From an uncultured Rhodocyclaceae bacterium (GTDB lineage Bacteria > Pseudomonadota > Gammaproteobacteria > Burkholderiales > Rhodocyclaceae): 49,209 bases of DNA. Under the pieces are notes generated by a model. That model searched no databases, was not told where the DNA came from, and was given only the letters and a program-made list of their open reading frames with translations. Location of the stretch: positions 1 to 49,209 of the forward strand of contig URNG01000008.1 of the NCBI GenBank assembly GCA_900549295.1, written 5' to 3'. The position numbers and the translations under genes are program-made. Shown here piece after piece: positions 40,691 through 49,209 of the stretch (position 1 is its first letter; each line of letters opens with the position of its first letter).

Positions 40691-41061
40691 GGCTTTTCCG
40701 CGCTCCTATAGAGCCTACATCAGAGACGCTCACCCGCCTTCCCTGATGCCCGGAAAAGGGACCAGTTGAAAGTTGTCGCAAACATGGCTGAATTCGCTTT
40801 GCTGCGGCCACAGGGGCCCAAGGGGTGAGCAGCACGCCGGCCATGTCGCGGCGCCTTAAGTCCCTTACGATACGCAACTACTGTCTATGGCGCAAGGTGG
40901 TGGCTACGTGAGGAAAAGGGGAGATGGATCTGAGTCAGCCATAGCCATTGGTGTCGAGCTGCAACTAGTAGGATAATCGCGGCCTTTGGGACGAAAAGTT
41001 CTGTCTGTCCCAACGACGTTTTGTAACCTACTGATTTCTAATGGTGGGGGTTCGTATAGGG
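40691..41061. other. Intergenic region without a recognisable gene
   Basis: 371 nt upstream of the 556-aa gene. It presumably holds that gene's promoter. I find no coding frame, tRNA or repeat that I would defend in it. Confidence 0.6.
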
Positions 41062-41076
41062 CGTGGGATCCTACAA
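41062..41076 (-). repeat. Right copy of the 15-bp inverted repeat flanking the island
   Basis: CGTGGGATCCTACAA, the exact reverse complement of the copy at 37743-37757. It lies 8 nt before the terminator hairpin. Confidence 0.8.
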
Positions 41077-41083
41077 AACCAAA

Positions 41084-41115
41084 AACGCCTCACCCAATGG
41101 GTGAGGCGTTTTTTT
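41084..41115. terminator. Bidirectional terminator downstream of the asparaginase gene
   Basis: 12-bp perfect stem AACGCCTCACCC (41084-41095) / GGGTGAGGCGTT (41099-41110), AAT loop, T-run on + and, read on -, TTTTT after the stem too. It serves the leftward asparaginase operon (stop at 41135). Confidence 0.92.
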
Positions 41116-41134
41116 ACGCTGTTTTTGCCGAAAT

Positions 41135-42196
41135 TCAGGCGTTTTCAGCGTGAAAAGATACGGCGTCATTCATCTCCCCGGCTAGGCTGCACGCCAGTTT
41201 TTCCCGAGTCCGTTGAATGCCCGCCTCGCTCGCCAGCAGAAAATTCAGCTTGGCGTAGGCGGCTTCCGGGGTGATGTCGGCGAGCGGGATGACGCCGAGT
41301 TGGTCGAGGATGTGGCTGGTGGCGTAGGTGCCTTGGGCGACGTGGCCGCGCGGGCATTGCGTGGTGTTGGCGAGCAGGATGCCGTTTTGCCGGGCAGCGC
41401 GCAGGCTGGCGATGAAGGCGGTGTCGGCTTCCGGGACGTTGCCGGCGCCGTAGGACTGCAAAACGAGGGCGCGCAATCCGGGGCTGGCGAGCAGGGCCTG
41501 GATGCTGTGGGCGGAGATGCTGGGATAGAGCGGCAGCATGGCGACGGCGTGGGGCAGGAATTGCGGAACGCGGAAGCGTTTCCGGCTTGGCGGCAGAAAG
41601 TGTTCCACGTGAAACGCAACGCTGCCGTCGGCGTTCAGCGTGCCGAGATCGGGGTAGTTGGGCGAGGCAAAGGCGGCGAAATCCTGCGCGTCGATCTTGC
41701 GTGCGCGGTTGCCGCGCAGCAGGCGGCCGCCGAAGGCGATGCACACTTCCTTGAGCTGCGGCTGCGCCGCCGCCAGCAGGGCAAGCCGCAAATTGGCAGG
41801 GGCGTCGGAACCCGGCTGGTGCAGGGGAATTTGCGCGCCGCTGAAAACGACGGGCTTGTCCGTGCCTTGCAGCATGAAGGAGAGCGCCGCCGCGCTCCAG
41901 ACCAGGGTGTCGGTGCCGTGCAGGACGACGAACCCGGCGTGCTCGTCCCAGGCGGCGAGCAGGGCCTGGCCGATTTTCTGCCAGTGCTTGGGTTGCAGGT
42001 TGGCGCTGTCGATGGGGGGCAGGGTTGCAATGTCGACCGGTAAAGAATTGGCGGAATTGCCGATCAATTCGCCGATCAGTTCACCGGCCAGATGCGCCCG
42101 CAGTTTGCCGGCAAAATCCGGATCGGGCTGCAAACCCCGGTCGCCGGGCTGCATGCCGATGGTGCCGCCAGTGTGGAGAATGAGGATGGGCCGCAT
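41135..42196 (-). CDS. L-asparaginase (cytoplasmic type)
   Basis: 353 residues. Active-site signatures ILILHTGGTIGM (first catalytic Thr) and LHGTDTLVWSAAALSFML (second Thr and Asp) are both present, as is DKPVVFSGAQIPL. No signal peptide, so cytoplasmic. It hydrolyses asparagine to aspartate and ammonia. Its start is 19 nt from the upstream HAD phosphatase stop, so the run 43542-41135 (mobA, HAD, asparaginase) is likely one operon. Confidence 0.92.
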   Translation of the reverse strand: MRPILILHTGGTIGMQPGDRGLQPDPDFAGKLRAHLAGELIGELIGNSANSLPVDIATLPPIDSANLQPKHWQKIGQALLAAWDEHAGFVVLHGTDTLVWSAAALSFMLQGTDKPVVFSGAQIPLHQPGSDAPANLRLALLAAAQPQLKEVCIAFGGRLLRGNRARKIDAQDFAAFASPNYPDLGTLNADGSVAFHVEHFLPPSRKRFRVPQFLPHAVAMLPLYPSISAHSIQALLASPGLRALVLQSYGAGNVPEADTAFIASLRAARQNGILLANTTQCPRGHVAQGTYATSHILDQLGVIPLADITPEAAYAKLNFLLASEAGIQRTREKLACSLAGEMNDAVSFHAENA

Positions 42197-42215
42197 GGCA
42201 ATACGGTAAAGAATC

Positions 42216-42872
42216 TCAGGCGGCGAGCAGGAGTTGCAGCAGGGCGGCCGGCGTCGCCGCCAGTTGCCAGCCGGGAGCCAGTTCTGCCGGAGTCAGACTG
42301 CCATAACCCCAGGTGGCGGCGATGAAGGGCAGTTGATTGGCGCTGGCGGAAAGCCCATCCTCGGCGCGGTCGCCGACATACACCGCGGCGTTTCGTGGAA
42401 TGTCCTGATCGCTGATGAGACGTTGCAGCATGCTGGCCTTGTCGGGCAGGCGCGGGGTGAACAGGTCGAGCGCATAGACGTGCGAAAAACAGGTCTGCCA
42501 GCCGAGAAAATCGAGAATCAGCCGGGTCGGATGAAGGCGCTTGTTGGTGGCGATGGACAGGCTGCAACCGGCGTTTTTCAGGGCGAGCAGCAGATCGGAG
42601 ACGCCCGCATAAGCGGCCGTGGCCTGATAGCCGGTGGCGTCGTAACTGGCCTTGAAGGCATCGCCAAGGCGGGCGATCTGCGCCGGGTCGTCGCTGCCCG
42701 CGAGCAGTTGCAGGGTTTCCGTGAGGGGCGGGCCGATGATGTCGGCGCTGATGGGGCGTGCCGGGGCGATGCCGGTCTGCGCGAAGGCGGCCTGGAAACT
42801 CGCCAGAATGGCGGGCGCGGAATCGATCAGGGTGCCGTCGAGGTCGAACAGGATGTGGGAATAACGGGGCAT
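42216..42872 (-). CDS. HAD-family hydrolase, phosphoglycolate phosphatase-like
   Basis: 218 residues. HAD motif I is LFDLDGTLIDS (nucleophile and acid Asp). Motif II is SIATNKR, motif III is around DKASMLQRL, and motif IV is YVGDRAEDGLSA. The AAFAQTG cap region fits the Gph/PGP subgroup, which dephosphorylates 2-phosphoglycolate, though other substrates are possible. Between mobA (7-nt gap) and the asparaginase gene. Confidence 0.87.
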   Translation of the reverse strand: MPRYSHILFDLDGTLIDSAPAILASFQAAFAQTGIAPARPISADIIGPPLTETLQLLAGSDDPAQIARLGDAFKASYDATGYQATAAYAGVSDLLLALKNAGCSLSIATNKRLHPTRLILDFLGWQTCFSHVYALDLFTPRLPDKASMLQRLISDQDIPRNAAVYVGDRAEDGLSASANQLPFIAATWGYGSLTPAELAPGWQLAATPAALLQLLLAA

Positions 42873-42879
42873 GGCGGGT

Positions 42880-43542
42880 TCAGGTCGAAGCGGACGAGGC
42901 GCGTCGCAATTCGTCCAGTGTATTGAAGTTGGCGAATTCGGTCGCGTCGGCCGGGAAATCGACGCAGACGCTGCCGACTTCCTGCAACCAGGCCATGAAA
43001 CGGCGTTCGCCGCGCTCGAGATAGCGGGTCAACCGGGGCAGAACGCTGCGCCGGCACAGGCAGAACACGGGATGCACGCGCTCGCCCTGACGGACGACGG
43101 CGACCTCGGCATCCTGATCCGCCAGCGCCGCGTGCAAACGGGCGATCAGATCCATCGGAAAGCAAGGCGAATCGCAGGGCAGACAGGCGAGGTAAGGCGT
43201 ATTGCTGGCAGACGGGGCGGCAGGTAGGGAGAAAGACAGGGCGGCATGCAGCCCGGCCAGAGGGCCGATGAAACCGGGCAACGCGTCCGGCAGCACCGGG
43301 TAGCCGAAAGCCGCGTATTCGGGCAGGCAACGGTTGGCGCTGATGACGATGGGGCCGACCTGCGGCGCCAGACGAGCCAGCACGTGCGCGATGAGGGGCT
43401 GCCCGGCCAGCGGCTGCAAGCCTTTATCGACGCCGCCCATGCGCCGGGCCAGGCCGCCCGCCAGAACGACGGCGCCGATGCTGGCGCGGATTGCAGCAGG
43501 GTTTTCAGCGCGCAGACCGGCGCTGGCGTCGATGCAGGGCAT
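42880..43542 (-). CDS. mobA: Molybdenum cofactor guanylyltransferase MobA
   Basis: 220 residues from the ATG at 43542. The nucleotide-binding signature is VVLAGGLARRMGGVDKGLQPLAG. Other typical pieces: YLACLPCDSPCFP with the metal-binding Asp, and FANFNTLDEL near the end. It attaches GMP to molybdopterin to make the bis-MGD cofactor in the cytoplasm. Confidence 0.93.
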   Translation of the reverse strand: MPCIDASAGLRAENPAAIRASIGAVVLAGGLARRMGGVDKGLQPLAGQPLIAHVLARLAPQVGPIVISANRCLPEYAAFGYPVLPDALPGFIGPLAGLHAALSFSLPAAPSASNTPYLACLPCDSPCFPMDLIARLHAALADQDAEVAVVRQGERVHPVFCLCRRSVLPRLTRYLERGERRFMAWLQEVGSVCVDFPADATEFANFNTLDELRRASSAST

Positions 43543-43586
43543 GGTTTTTTCCGGAAATGAAGGCTCCGATCTTAGCCGAAAGCCGT

Positions 43587-45803
43587 TTATTTTTCGGCCA
43601 GATCGGTCACGCCGTCCCAATCCTCGGCTGGCGGAGTCGCGGCATATTGCGCCAGGCGGTGTTGATAGCGCTGCAGTAATCCGTCCGGCAGTTGCCCGGC
43701 CATTGCGGCAAGCCGTTTGCGCGCTTCTTCCCATTGCTGCTGCCGGTAGCTGGCAAGAAAGTCATGCCAGTCCGCGCACAGTTGCCGTTCTTCGCTACTG
43801 GCTCGTTCCATGTGTGTCAGCGGCTCGTAAATACGCAGCGGTTCCTGGCGGCCTTTGACGCGGATGCAGTCGATTTCGCGCAGCAGAAACCGATCCTGCA
43901 ACAAATCACGCGTGGCTTCGCCAATGACGATGCCTATGCCGTATTGTTTGGTCACGCCTTCCAGGCGGGAAGCCAAGTTTACCGCATCGCCCATGACGGT
44001 GTAGGACTGGCGCAGCGGCGAGCCCATGTCGCCCACCGTCATCTGGCCGCTGTTGATGCCGATGCCGATGGCGAGCGCCGGCCAGCCGCGCCGGGCGAGT
44101 TCCGCGTTCAGTTCCGGCAGCCGCGCCTGCATGGCGAGGGCGGCGCGCACGGCATGGTGGGCATGCTCGGCATCGGCGACCGGCGCGCCCCAGAAGGCCA
44201 TGATCGCGTCGCCGATGTATTTGTCGAGGGTGCCGCGTTCGCCGCCGATGAGAGTGGTCATGGCGCCCAGGTAGAGGTTCATCAGCGCGGCCAGTTCTTC
44301 CGGCGGCAGGCGCTCGGAGATCGCGGTGAAACCCCGGATGTCGGAAAACAGCACGCTCAGTTCGGCCCGGCGTCCGGCCATGCTGTAGTGCTCCGGGTCG
44401 CGGCTCATCTGCTCGACCAGGTCGGGCGGCACGTATTGGCCGAAGAGATGGGTCAGCTGGCGTTTGCTGCGCGACTCGAAGAAATAGCCCCAGGACATGT
44501 TGATGGCGTAGAGGCTGAGTATGAAGAACAGGGTGCCGGCCAGCGGCATGGCCAGATTGCCCCATCGCCAGAAAGCGAGGTTGCTGCCCGCCAGGGCAAT
44601 GAACAAAGCGGCAGAAAGCAGGCTGGCGCGCCAGGCGGAGAGGCGCGGCACGAGAAAGATCATGATGAAACCGGCCAGGCACAGGCCGACCAGATCGACC
44701 CCAAGCGCGTATTCCGGCTTGTGCTTGAGCGCTCCGTCCAGCATGCCGGCAATCAGGTTGGCGTGCGCCTCGACGCCGGGATAGGCGGCGGCAAACGGCG
44801 TCGCCCGCAGATCGACCAGACCCGGAGCCGAGGTGCCGACCAGCACGATGCGGCCCGCCAGCGCGTCCGGCGGCAGCCGTCCGTGCAGCAGGTCGCTGGC
44901 CGAAACGTAGGGAAAACTGCCTTGCGGTCCGCGATAGGGAATGAGGGCGGCAACGTTGCCGTCGACCGGCAGGCGCAGCGTGTTTTCATCGCCCGGCAGA
45001 TCGAGCCATTCCAGCCCGCCATAGTCATCGCTGCCCTCGGCGAAACCGGGAAAGATCGGCGGATAATCGTTGAGCGCGCGCACCACGGCCAGCGCCAGCG
45101 CCTCGTAGTAATCGCCCCGGTAGCTGGCCAGCAGCGGCACGCGGCGGAAAATGCCGTCGAAATCGACCAGGGGATTGAAATAACCGGCGCTGGCCGCCAC
45201 GGCCTGCAATTCCGGCAGATTGCCGCCGTAGCTTTCCCACTGCGTCACCGCCACCGGGCGCTGACCGAAGCTGCCTGCGGGCAGCACGGCTTCCGGCAAG
45301 GCGCCGCTGGTCTGCCCGCTGTTGCCGAGGTAATAACCGAGCACGACGGGCCGCTCGGCCAGGGCGCGGGCGAAACGGGCGTCGTAATCGAGGCTGGGGC
45401 GCAGCCGCTCGAATTCCTGCTGAAACTGACGATCGTGGCGCAGGCTTTCCTGGGCCAGATTCTCCAGGGTGTCGATGCCGGAGCTGCGATCCGCCTCGGC
45501 AAACACCACGTCAAATGCCAGCAGGCGGGCCTGATAGGGGTCGAAAACCCGGTCCACCAGTTGCGCCAGGCGATCCCGCGGCCACGGCCAGCGCCCTTCC
45601 TCGGCCAGCGATTTTTCGTCGATGTCGAGGATGACGATGCGCTCATCGACGCCGCCCGGCGCGGTGAACCGCAAGCGGGCATCGTAGATGATGGCATCGA
45701 GCCGGCTGATCAGATCGACACGATACCAGCCGCTGGCATGGCCCAGAAAGACCGCCAGCAGGATCAGCCCAAGCAGGGCGCGCGGCAGCTGGCGGCGGAA
45801 CAT
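43587..45803 (-). CDS. CHASE2-domain adenylate cyclase
   Basis: 738 residues. An N-terminal membrane anchor (about 7-25), a periplasmic CHASE2 sensor (about 30-345) with ILDIDEKSLAEEGRWPWPRD, then three helices (about 355-440), and a class III cyclase domain from about 480. Metal residues are in LFSDIRGF and YIGDAIMAFWG, the adenine-specifying Lys in DKYIGD and Asp in VMGDAVNLASRLE. So it should make cAMP in response to an envelope signal. Downstream of FecR- and barrel-protein genes by 6 nt, in one operon. Confidence 0.93.
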   Translation of the reverse strand: MFRRQLPRALLGLILLAVFLGHASGWYRVDLISRLDAIIYDARLRFTAPGGVDERIVILDIDEKSLAEEGRWPWPRDRLAQLVDRVFDPYQARLLAFDVVFAEADRSSGIDTLENLAQESLRHDRQFQQEFERLRPSLDYDARFARALAERPVVLGYYLGNSGQTSGALPEAVLPAGSFGQRPVAVTQWESYGGNLPELQAVAASAGYFNPLVDFDGIFRRVPLLASYRGDYYEALALAVVRALNDYPPIFPGFAEGSDDYGGLEWLDLPGDENTLRLPVDGNVAALIPYRGPQGSFPYVSASDLLHGRLPPDALAGRIVLVGTSAPGLVDLRATPFAAAYPGVEAHANLIAGMLDGALKHKPEYALGVDLVGLCLAGFIMIFLVPRLSAWRASLLSAALFIALAGSNLAFWRWGNLAMPLAGTLFFILSLYAINMSWGYFFESRSKRQLTHLFGQYVPPDLVEQMSRDPEHYSMAGRRAELSVLFSDIRGFTAISERLPPEELAALMNLYLGAMTTLIGGERGTLDKYIGDAIMAFWGAPVADAEHAHHAVRAALAMQARLPELNAELARRGWPALAIGIGINSGQMTVGDMGSPLRQSYTVMGDAVNLASRLEGVTKQYGIGIVIGEATRDLLQDRFLLREIDCIRVKGRQEPLRIYEPLTHMERASSEERQLCADWHDFLASYRQQQWEEARKRLAAMAGQLPDGLLQRYQHRLAQYAATPPAEDWDGVTDLAEK

Positions 45804-45809
45804 CGGACA

Positions 45810-47138
45810 TCAGGGCCGTTTGAAGGCGGCGGCACCGGAGAAATTTTCGTTACTGCTATCTTCGAAGAAGTAAACGATCCCCGCGTGGCTGGCCGTTGGG
45901 CCGGCAACGAAACCGTGATAATCGAGATCGGGGCTGGTACCGGAACCGCTGAAAAAACCTGGCGATGTCAGTGGCCCTGTTCCCGTCCCGGCGAGGCTGA
46001 ATGTTGCGCCGCTGCTTAGCGTGCCGTGAAGGGTCAGGCTCGTCGAATCGATGCTGCCGCTGAGGAAGCTGATCTGGAGCGAGCCGCTGCTCAGCGTCCC
46101 CGTGCTGCCGTAACTACCCGTCAGCGTCGTGCCGCCTTGCAATTGGTAACTTGCGTTGATGTTGCCCAGTGCCGCCATATCGGTCGACGTGGTCGGTTTG
46201 CCGGTGACGTAGTGGAAATTCTCGATGGGGGAGGGGGCGGATGAGGTGTGTTCGTTTGCGTTTGCCCAGCGCCCCCAGTTCAGCACCCCGTCGGAATTGC
46301 CGAATTCCGTGGGTGCGCCGACCGAAGTAAATACTGTCGTATTTCCTCCGGAATCCGGTACAGCAAGTCGGTTGGGGGCGATTTCTGCATCTGGCCCGCC
46401 CGCTATGTCGCCATTGATGATGCGCATGACGGCATAGCCTGGTCCTGCGAGCAGTCCACTCAGGTTTGCAAAGCCACCTTGCGCGCTACGCTGTTCGCCG
46501 CTGGCAAATACGGTTTCCGGGGTTTCCTCGCCCAGCCCGGGCGGCGGCAGTTGCGGCCGGTATTCGGTGCGTTTGGGTTCCCGGGTGCTGCTCACCCGCC
46601 CGGTTTCGCCGCTGGCGAGCTGGATGCAGCCGGCGCTGTTGCAGACTTCGACCAGGCCTTCGCCGGTGTGCACCAGCAGGGTTTCCTTCGGATCGTCGAG
46701 CTGGGCGGTGTATTCAGTGCCACGGATGCCGATGGTGGCGATGACAGCATTGACCTTGTAGTTGTTGCGGTTCTGCCGGCCCACCGCGCCGGTGATGGTA
46801 CGCATGCCGCCTTGCAGGAGACTGAAACTACCTTTTTCGCTGCCGTCGGTTTTGCCGTCATAGTTGTATTCATCGACCCGGAAACTGCTGTTGGGCTGTA
46901 GCGATACCAAGGCGCCATCGGTGAATTTCAATTGCGCCAGCGCGCCTTTGCCGGTGATGATGGTGTCGCCAGCGGCGAAGCTGTCGCCCTTGCCGAGCTG
47001 GCGGGTGCCGCCTTGGCCGTCGGTGGCGCTGACTTCACCGCGCACGAAGTGCATCAGGCCGGCATTGGCCAGGGCCAGGGTGCTGCAGAGCAGGGAAAGA
47101 ACGAAGACGATCAGGCGCGGGAAAATGAAGCGGTGCAT
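45810..47138 (-). CDS. FecR-domain periplasmic protein
   Basis: 442 residues from the ATG at 47138. A signal peptide (FPRLIVFVLSLLCSTLALA) is followed by a FecR-like domain at about 50-150 (GKGALAQLKFTDGALVSLQPNSSFRVDEYNY and IATIGIRGTEYTAQ). The rest is Gly/Ser/Thr-rich, with beta-like repeats. It lacks the anti-sigma helices of classical FecR; this type is often found beside CHASE2 cyclases, where it is presumed to take part in envelope sensing. A 13-nt gap separates it from the upstream barrel gene and 6 nt from the cyclase gene. Confidence 0.88.
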   Translation of the reverse strand: MHRFIFPRLIVFVLSLLCSTLALANAGLMHFVRGEVSATDGQGGTRQLGKGDSFAAGDTIITGKGALAQLKFTDGALVSLQPNSSFRVDEYNYDGKTDGSEKGSFSLLQGGMRTITGAVGRQNRNNYKVNAVIATIGIRGTEYTAQLDDPKETLLVHTGEGLVEVCNSAGCIQLASGETGRVSSTREPKRTEYRPQLPPPGLGEETPETVFASGEQRSAQGGFANLSGLLAGPGYAVMRIINGDIAGGPDAEIAPNRLAVPDSGGNTTVFTSVGAPTEFGNSDGVLNWGRWANANEHTSSAPSPIENFHYVTGKPTTSTDMAALGNINASYQLQGGTTLTGSYGSTGTLSSGSLQISFLSGSIDSTSLTLHGTLSSGATFSLAGTGTGPLTSPGFFSGSGTSPDLDYHGFVAGPTASHAGIVYFFEDSSNENFSGAAAFKRP

Positions 47139-47151
47139 GGTCGTGTTCTCC

Positions 47152-48477
47152 TTAGAAATCGCGGCGCAGCGTGAGGCTGACGATGGTGCGGTCATAGGTG
47201 TTGAGATCGATATTGGAGCGGTTCTTGATGTAGGAGGCACGTGGGGTGAGCGACCACTCGCGAGTAAAGCGCCAGGTCGCGCCAAGATTGACGTCAAACT
47301 GCCGATCGCGCCGGGTCGTCATGAAAACGGCTTCCTCGCCGCCGTAGCGGCGCGCTTCGAAGGCGGCGCTGGCAAACAGGACGAGAGGCTGGCTGGCGGA
47401 AGTCTGGGCACCGAAACGCAGGCCATAACCTTTGTGGCCCAGTTGCGGCTGGTGGCGGGCCTTTTCCCGCTCGTTGATGCCGTAGAGGCTGCCGTAAAGG
47501 ATTTCGCCACTGCGCAGCGCGTGCGCATAACCGGCACCATAAACCCAGCGGTTGGCATCGCGGACATGCTGGCCCGCGTAGCCGAGCGCCGCATATTGCA
47601 CGAAAGTGGTGAATTGGTTGCGGGCGTCGTAATCGTGCTGCCATTGCGCGGTGAGGCCGCTGGCCCGGCGATAACGATCGTCGTCCAGAAAGAACTGGTT
47701 GTACTGCCCGGTGAGCGACCAGGTATTGCGTTCGGCGTTCATTACGATACCGGCATTGGCGTCGACGGCAGCGGTATCGAATTCGCTGTGGTGCCGGTTC
47801 ATCTTCTGCCAACCGCTGACACCGGCAGTCAGGGCGATGTTCTTGTTGATCGGATGGCGCAGGGTGGCACCTCCTGCGGCAGTGGCAAACAGGCTGCGGC
47901 TGGCGCGGCTGTCGTCGTCGATGGTGAAGGCGAGGCCGCCGAAGGCGGGGATGGCGATGCTGCCCTGGCGCGGCCCGGCGTTGAGGTTGTTGTCGTGGCC
48001 CAGCGTGCCTTCCAGATAGCCGCGCACGGTGGTGCGGGTGGCGGTGTCGATGCGGTCGACGGCATCGAGATAGCGGTCGATGTTGCGCGTGACTTCGGGT
48101 GGAACGTCCTGGGCGCGCACGGTTTCCAGTTCCTGGCGAGCGGTGTCGGTTTCGCCCAGGGCCAGATAGGCGCGGGCGATCTCGGCACGCGCCCGGTGGT
48201 TGCCGGGTTCGACGCTGAGCACCCGTTCCAGGGCGAACACGCCGCGGCTGTGCTGGCCGCTGTCGACGGCGGCGATGCCGAGCAGGGTATCGAACAAGGG
48301 CTCTCCTGCGCGGGTGTCTTCCAGCGGCGCAAGCAGGCCATAAGCGGCTTTTGCCTTGCCGCCGTCGATGAGTTGCTGCGCGCGCTGCAGAACTTCGTCG
48401 GCACTGGCGGTGCAGTTCATGGAAAGCAGGCAGAGCAGCAGGCTCGCGCGTAACAGGCTGGGTTGGGCGTTTTTCAT
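47152..48477 (-). CDS. TPR/outer-membrane beta-barrel protein (surface lipoprotein assembly modifier-like)
   Basis: 441 residues from the ATG at 48477. Signal peptide (LLRASLLLCLLSMNCTASA). TPR-like helices at about 28-135 (ALERVLSVEPGNHRARAEIARAYLALGE). Then about 300 residues of alternating aromatic strands (GYLEGTLGHDNNLN, TWSLTGQYNQFFLDD, YAHALRSGEILYGSLYG) ending in Phe (TLRRDF), the usual outer-membrane barrel end. Layout fits Slam-like proteins, but the specific role is not known. First gene of the FecR-cyclase operon. Confidence 0.82.
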   Translation of the reverse strand: MKNAQPSLLRASLLLCLLSMNCTASADEVLQRAQQLIDGGKAKAAYGLLAPLEDTRAGEPLFDTLLGIAAVDSGQHSRGVFALERVLSVEPGNHRARAEIARAYLALGETDTARQELETVRAQDVPPEVTRNIDRYLDAVDRIDTATRTTVRGYLEGTLGHDNNLNAGPRQGSIAIPAFGGLAFTIDDDSRASRSLFATAAGGATLRHPINKNIALTAGVSGWQKMNRHHSEFDTAAVDANAGIVMNAERNTWSLTGQYNQFFLDDDRYRRASGLTAQWQHDYDARNQFTTFVQYAALGYAGQHVRDANRWVYGAGYAHALRSGEILYGSLYGINEREKARHQPQLGHKGYGLRFGAQTSASQPLVLFASAAFEARRYGGEEAVFMTTRRDRQFDVNLGATWRFTREWSLTPRASYIKNRSNIDLNTYDRTIVSLTLRRDF

Positions 48478-48812
48478 GTGCGGGCCTCGATTGGCAGCGA
48501 TGTGTTGCGGCTTGTCTGGTCCGGATGGGGGAACAAGCATGAATACGTAATGGAATAGGGAATTTTGCCAGCAATTTGCTGCAGTTTGTTGCAAATTGTC
48601 ACCAAATAGGTGACGGGCCGGTCCTGGATCGGCTACCCCAAAGGGGGCCCGGAGGTTGCGTGGGCCGTGCCGGTTTTGATTTCCACGGCCTGCGTGGCGG
48701 CGGCCGTTGCCGGGCTGGCAATGCGGCGCAGGGGGCGGGCGCGTGCTGAGGCGGCCCGGGCAGAATCTGCTGGAATCCTCGTTTACCCCTGCTGGCGCAG
48801 GTTATGTCCGAC
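48478..48812. other. Intergenic region before the helicase gene
   Basis: 335 nt. A GC-rich segment with AGGTGACGGG and GGGGGCCCGG stems lies near 48608-48650. It presumably carries the promoter of the barrel-FecR-cyclase operon. No gene, riboswitch or repeat that I can support. Confidence 0.5.
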
Positions 48813-49209
48813 TCAGTGTTTGGCCCGATTCATGCGTTTTCCTGTGCGCGTGCCGGCGAATTCATCCACCCAGTTGCTGCGTCCACCGGGTTTTCCGGGG
48901 TGGGGGGCGGCGCGTTTGCCGGGATTCGGGCGGGGGAGTTTGCCGGGGGCGGTGGCAGGCACGCGGTGCTGCGGTTCGAAGCCGGGTTCTTCGTCGCGTG
49001 ACAGCGGTTTTTTCAGGAGCCGTTCAATGGCGGCAAGACGCGGTGCTTCGTCGGCACAGACCAGGGAAACCGCTTCGCCGGCCAACCCGGCGCGGCCCGT
49101 GCGGCCGATGCGGTGGACGTAGTCGTCGGCGTGGTGCGGGACGTCATAGTTGAAGACGTGGCTGACGGCCGGGATGTCCAGACCGCGCGCCGCGACGTCC
49201 GAGGCGACC
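48813..49209 (-). CDS. DEAD-box RNA helicase, C-terminal part
   Basis: Partial: the 5' end lies beyond the window. It contains VASDVAARGLDIPAVSHVFNYD (motif V) and VHRIGRTGRAG (motif VI), then a Pro/Lys/Arg-rich tail of about 60 residues ending RMNRAKH. The layout fits the RhlE-like group of ATP-dependent RNA helicases, involved in ribosome or mRNA handling; the subtype is not certain. Confidence 0.9.
   Translation of the reverse strand, partial: VASDVAARGLDIPAVSHVFNYDVPHHADDYVHRIGRTGRAGLAGEAVSLVCADEAPRLAAIERLLKKPLSRDEEPGFEPQHRVPATAPGKLPRPNPGKRAAPHPGKPGGRSNWVDEFAGTRTGKRMNRAKH

Noticed and set aside
43692..46019. Long + strand open frame (775 codons) opposite the CHASE2 cyclase gene
   Set aside because: Shadow frame; composition is atypical and it lacks motifs, while the - strand has a complete cyclase.
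48610..49122. + strand frame of 170 codons before the helicase end
   Set aside because: Very high Arg/Ala content, overlaps the helicase coding sequence antisense and has no motif.
1..49209. CRISPR arrays, tRNA and rRNA genes
   Set aside because: No regularly spaced direct repeats were seen; the repeats at 18-25 kb are attC sites with different spacing and palindromes. No cloverleaf or rRNA sequence was recognised.

Overview
The window looks like a chromosomal segment of a betaproteobacterium, probably Rhodocyclales-like. This is inferred from GC-rich codon use, the conserved rpmH-rnpA-yidD-yidC-mnmE and dnaA-dnaN-gyrB blocks around a probable replication origin, a DUF1631 gene, and an OxyR/di-haem cytochrome c peroxidase pair. 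No tRNA or rRNA gene and no CRISPR array is visible.

Region 1 (1-18017) is mostly ordinary core chromosome. It holds a class III cyclase fragment at the edge, ttcA, a MidA-like methyltransferase, yjfB, an alpha/beta hydrolase, a DUF2905 protein, cca, an NDUFA9-like protein, DUF1631, a soluble lytic transglycosylase and 5-formyl-THF cyclo-ligase. It continues with an amino-acid block (patB-like, cysK, ilvA), a HybE-like gene behind oxyR, and a divergent ccp. A near-ideal OxyR site and an FNR/ANR-type palindrome lie between oxyR and ccp.

Region 2 (about 18037-28058) is a chromosomal integron. intI is on the + strand at 27069. The attI junction is at 26970. From there a leftward array of about 14 cassettes runs on the - strand, each ended by an attC site; twelve attC are clear and two degenerate. 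The array ends in a decayed cassette beside the ccp terminator. Cargo includes arsC, an HNH nuclease, a DUF4926/CPCC protein, several small membrane proteins, a frameshifted gene, a gene-less mini-cassette, and next to attI a three-gene unit: a ThsB-like TIR protein, a three-helix membrane protein and a canonical TIR protein. That unit is the most likely novel system here, a Thoeris-like NAD-signalling defence module carried as one cassette.

Region 3 (28059-37838) is the origin region: mnmE, yidC, yidD, rnpA, rpmH, then dnaA, an intergenic region rich in DnaA boxes, dnaN and gyrB. The integron therefore lies within about 6-16 kb of the probable oriC, and its cassettes are transcribed in the direction of fork movement.

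Region 4 (37743-41076) is a small accessory island between gyrB and an asparaginase gene. It is bracketed by a 15-bp inverted repeat. It carries a 159-bp MITE-like element with perfect 18-bp ends, an IS3-type orfA remnant, a 5'-truncated gene with a possible PD-(D/E)xK motif, and a 556-residue protein of unknown function.

Region 5 (41084-49209) is core again: asparaginase, a phosphoglycolate-phosphatase-like HAD enzyme, mobA, then a CHASE2 adenylate cyclase / FecR-domain protein / TPR-beta-barrel cluster that looks like one envelope signalling unit, and finally the C-terminal part of a DEAD-box RNA helicase.
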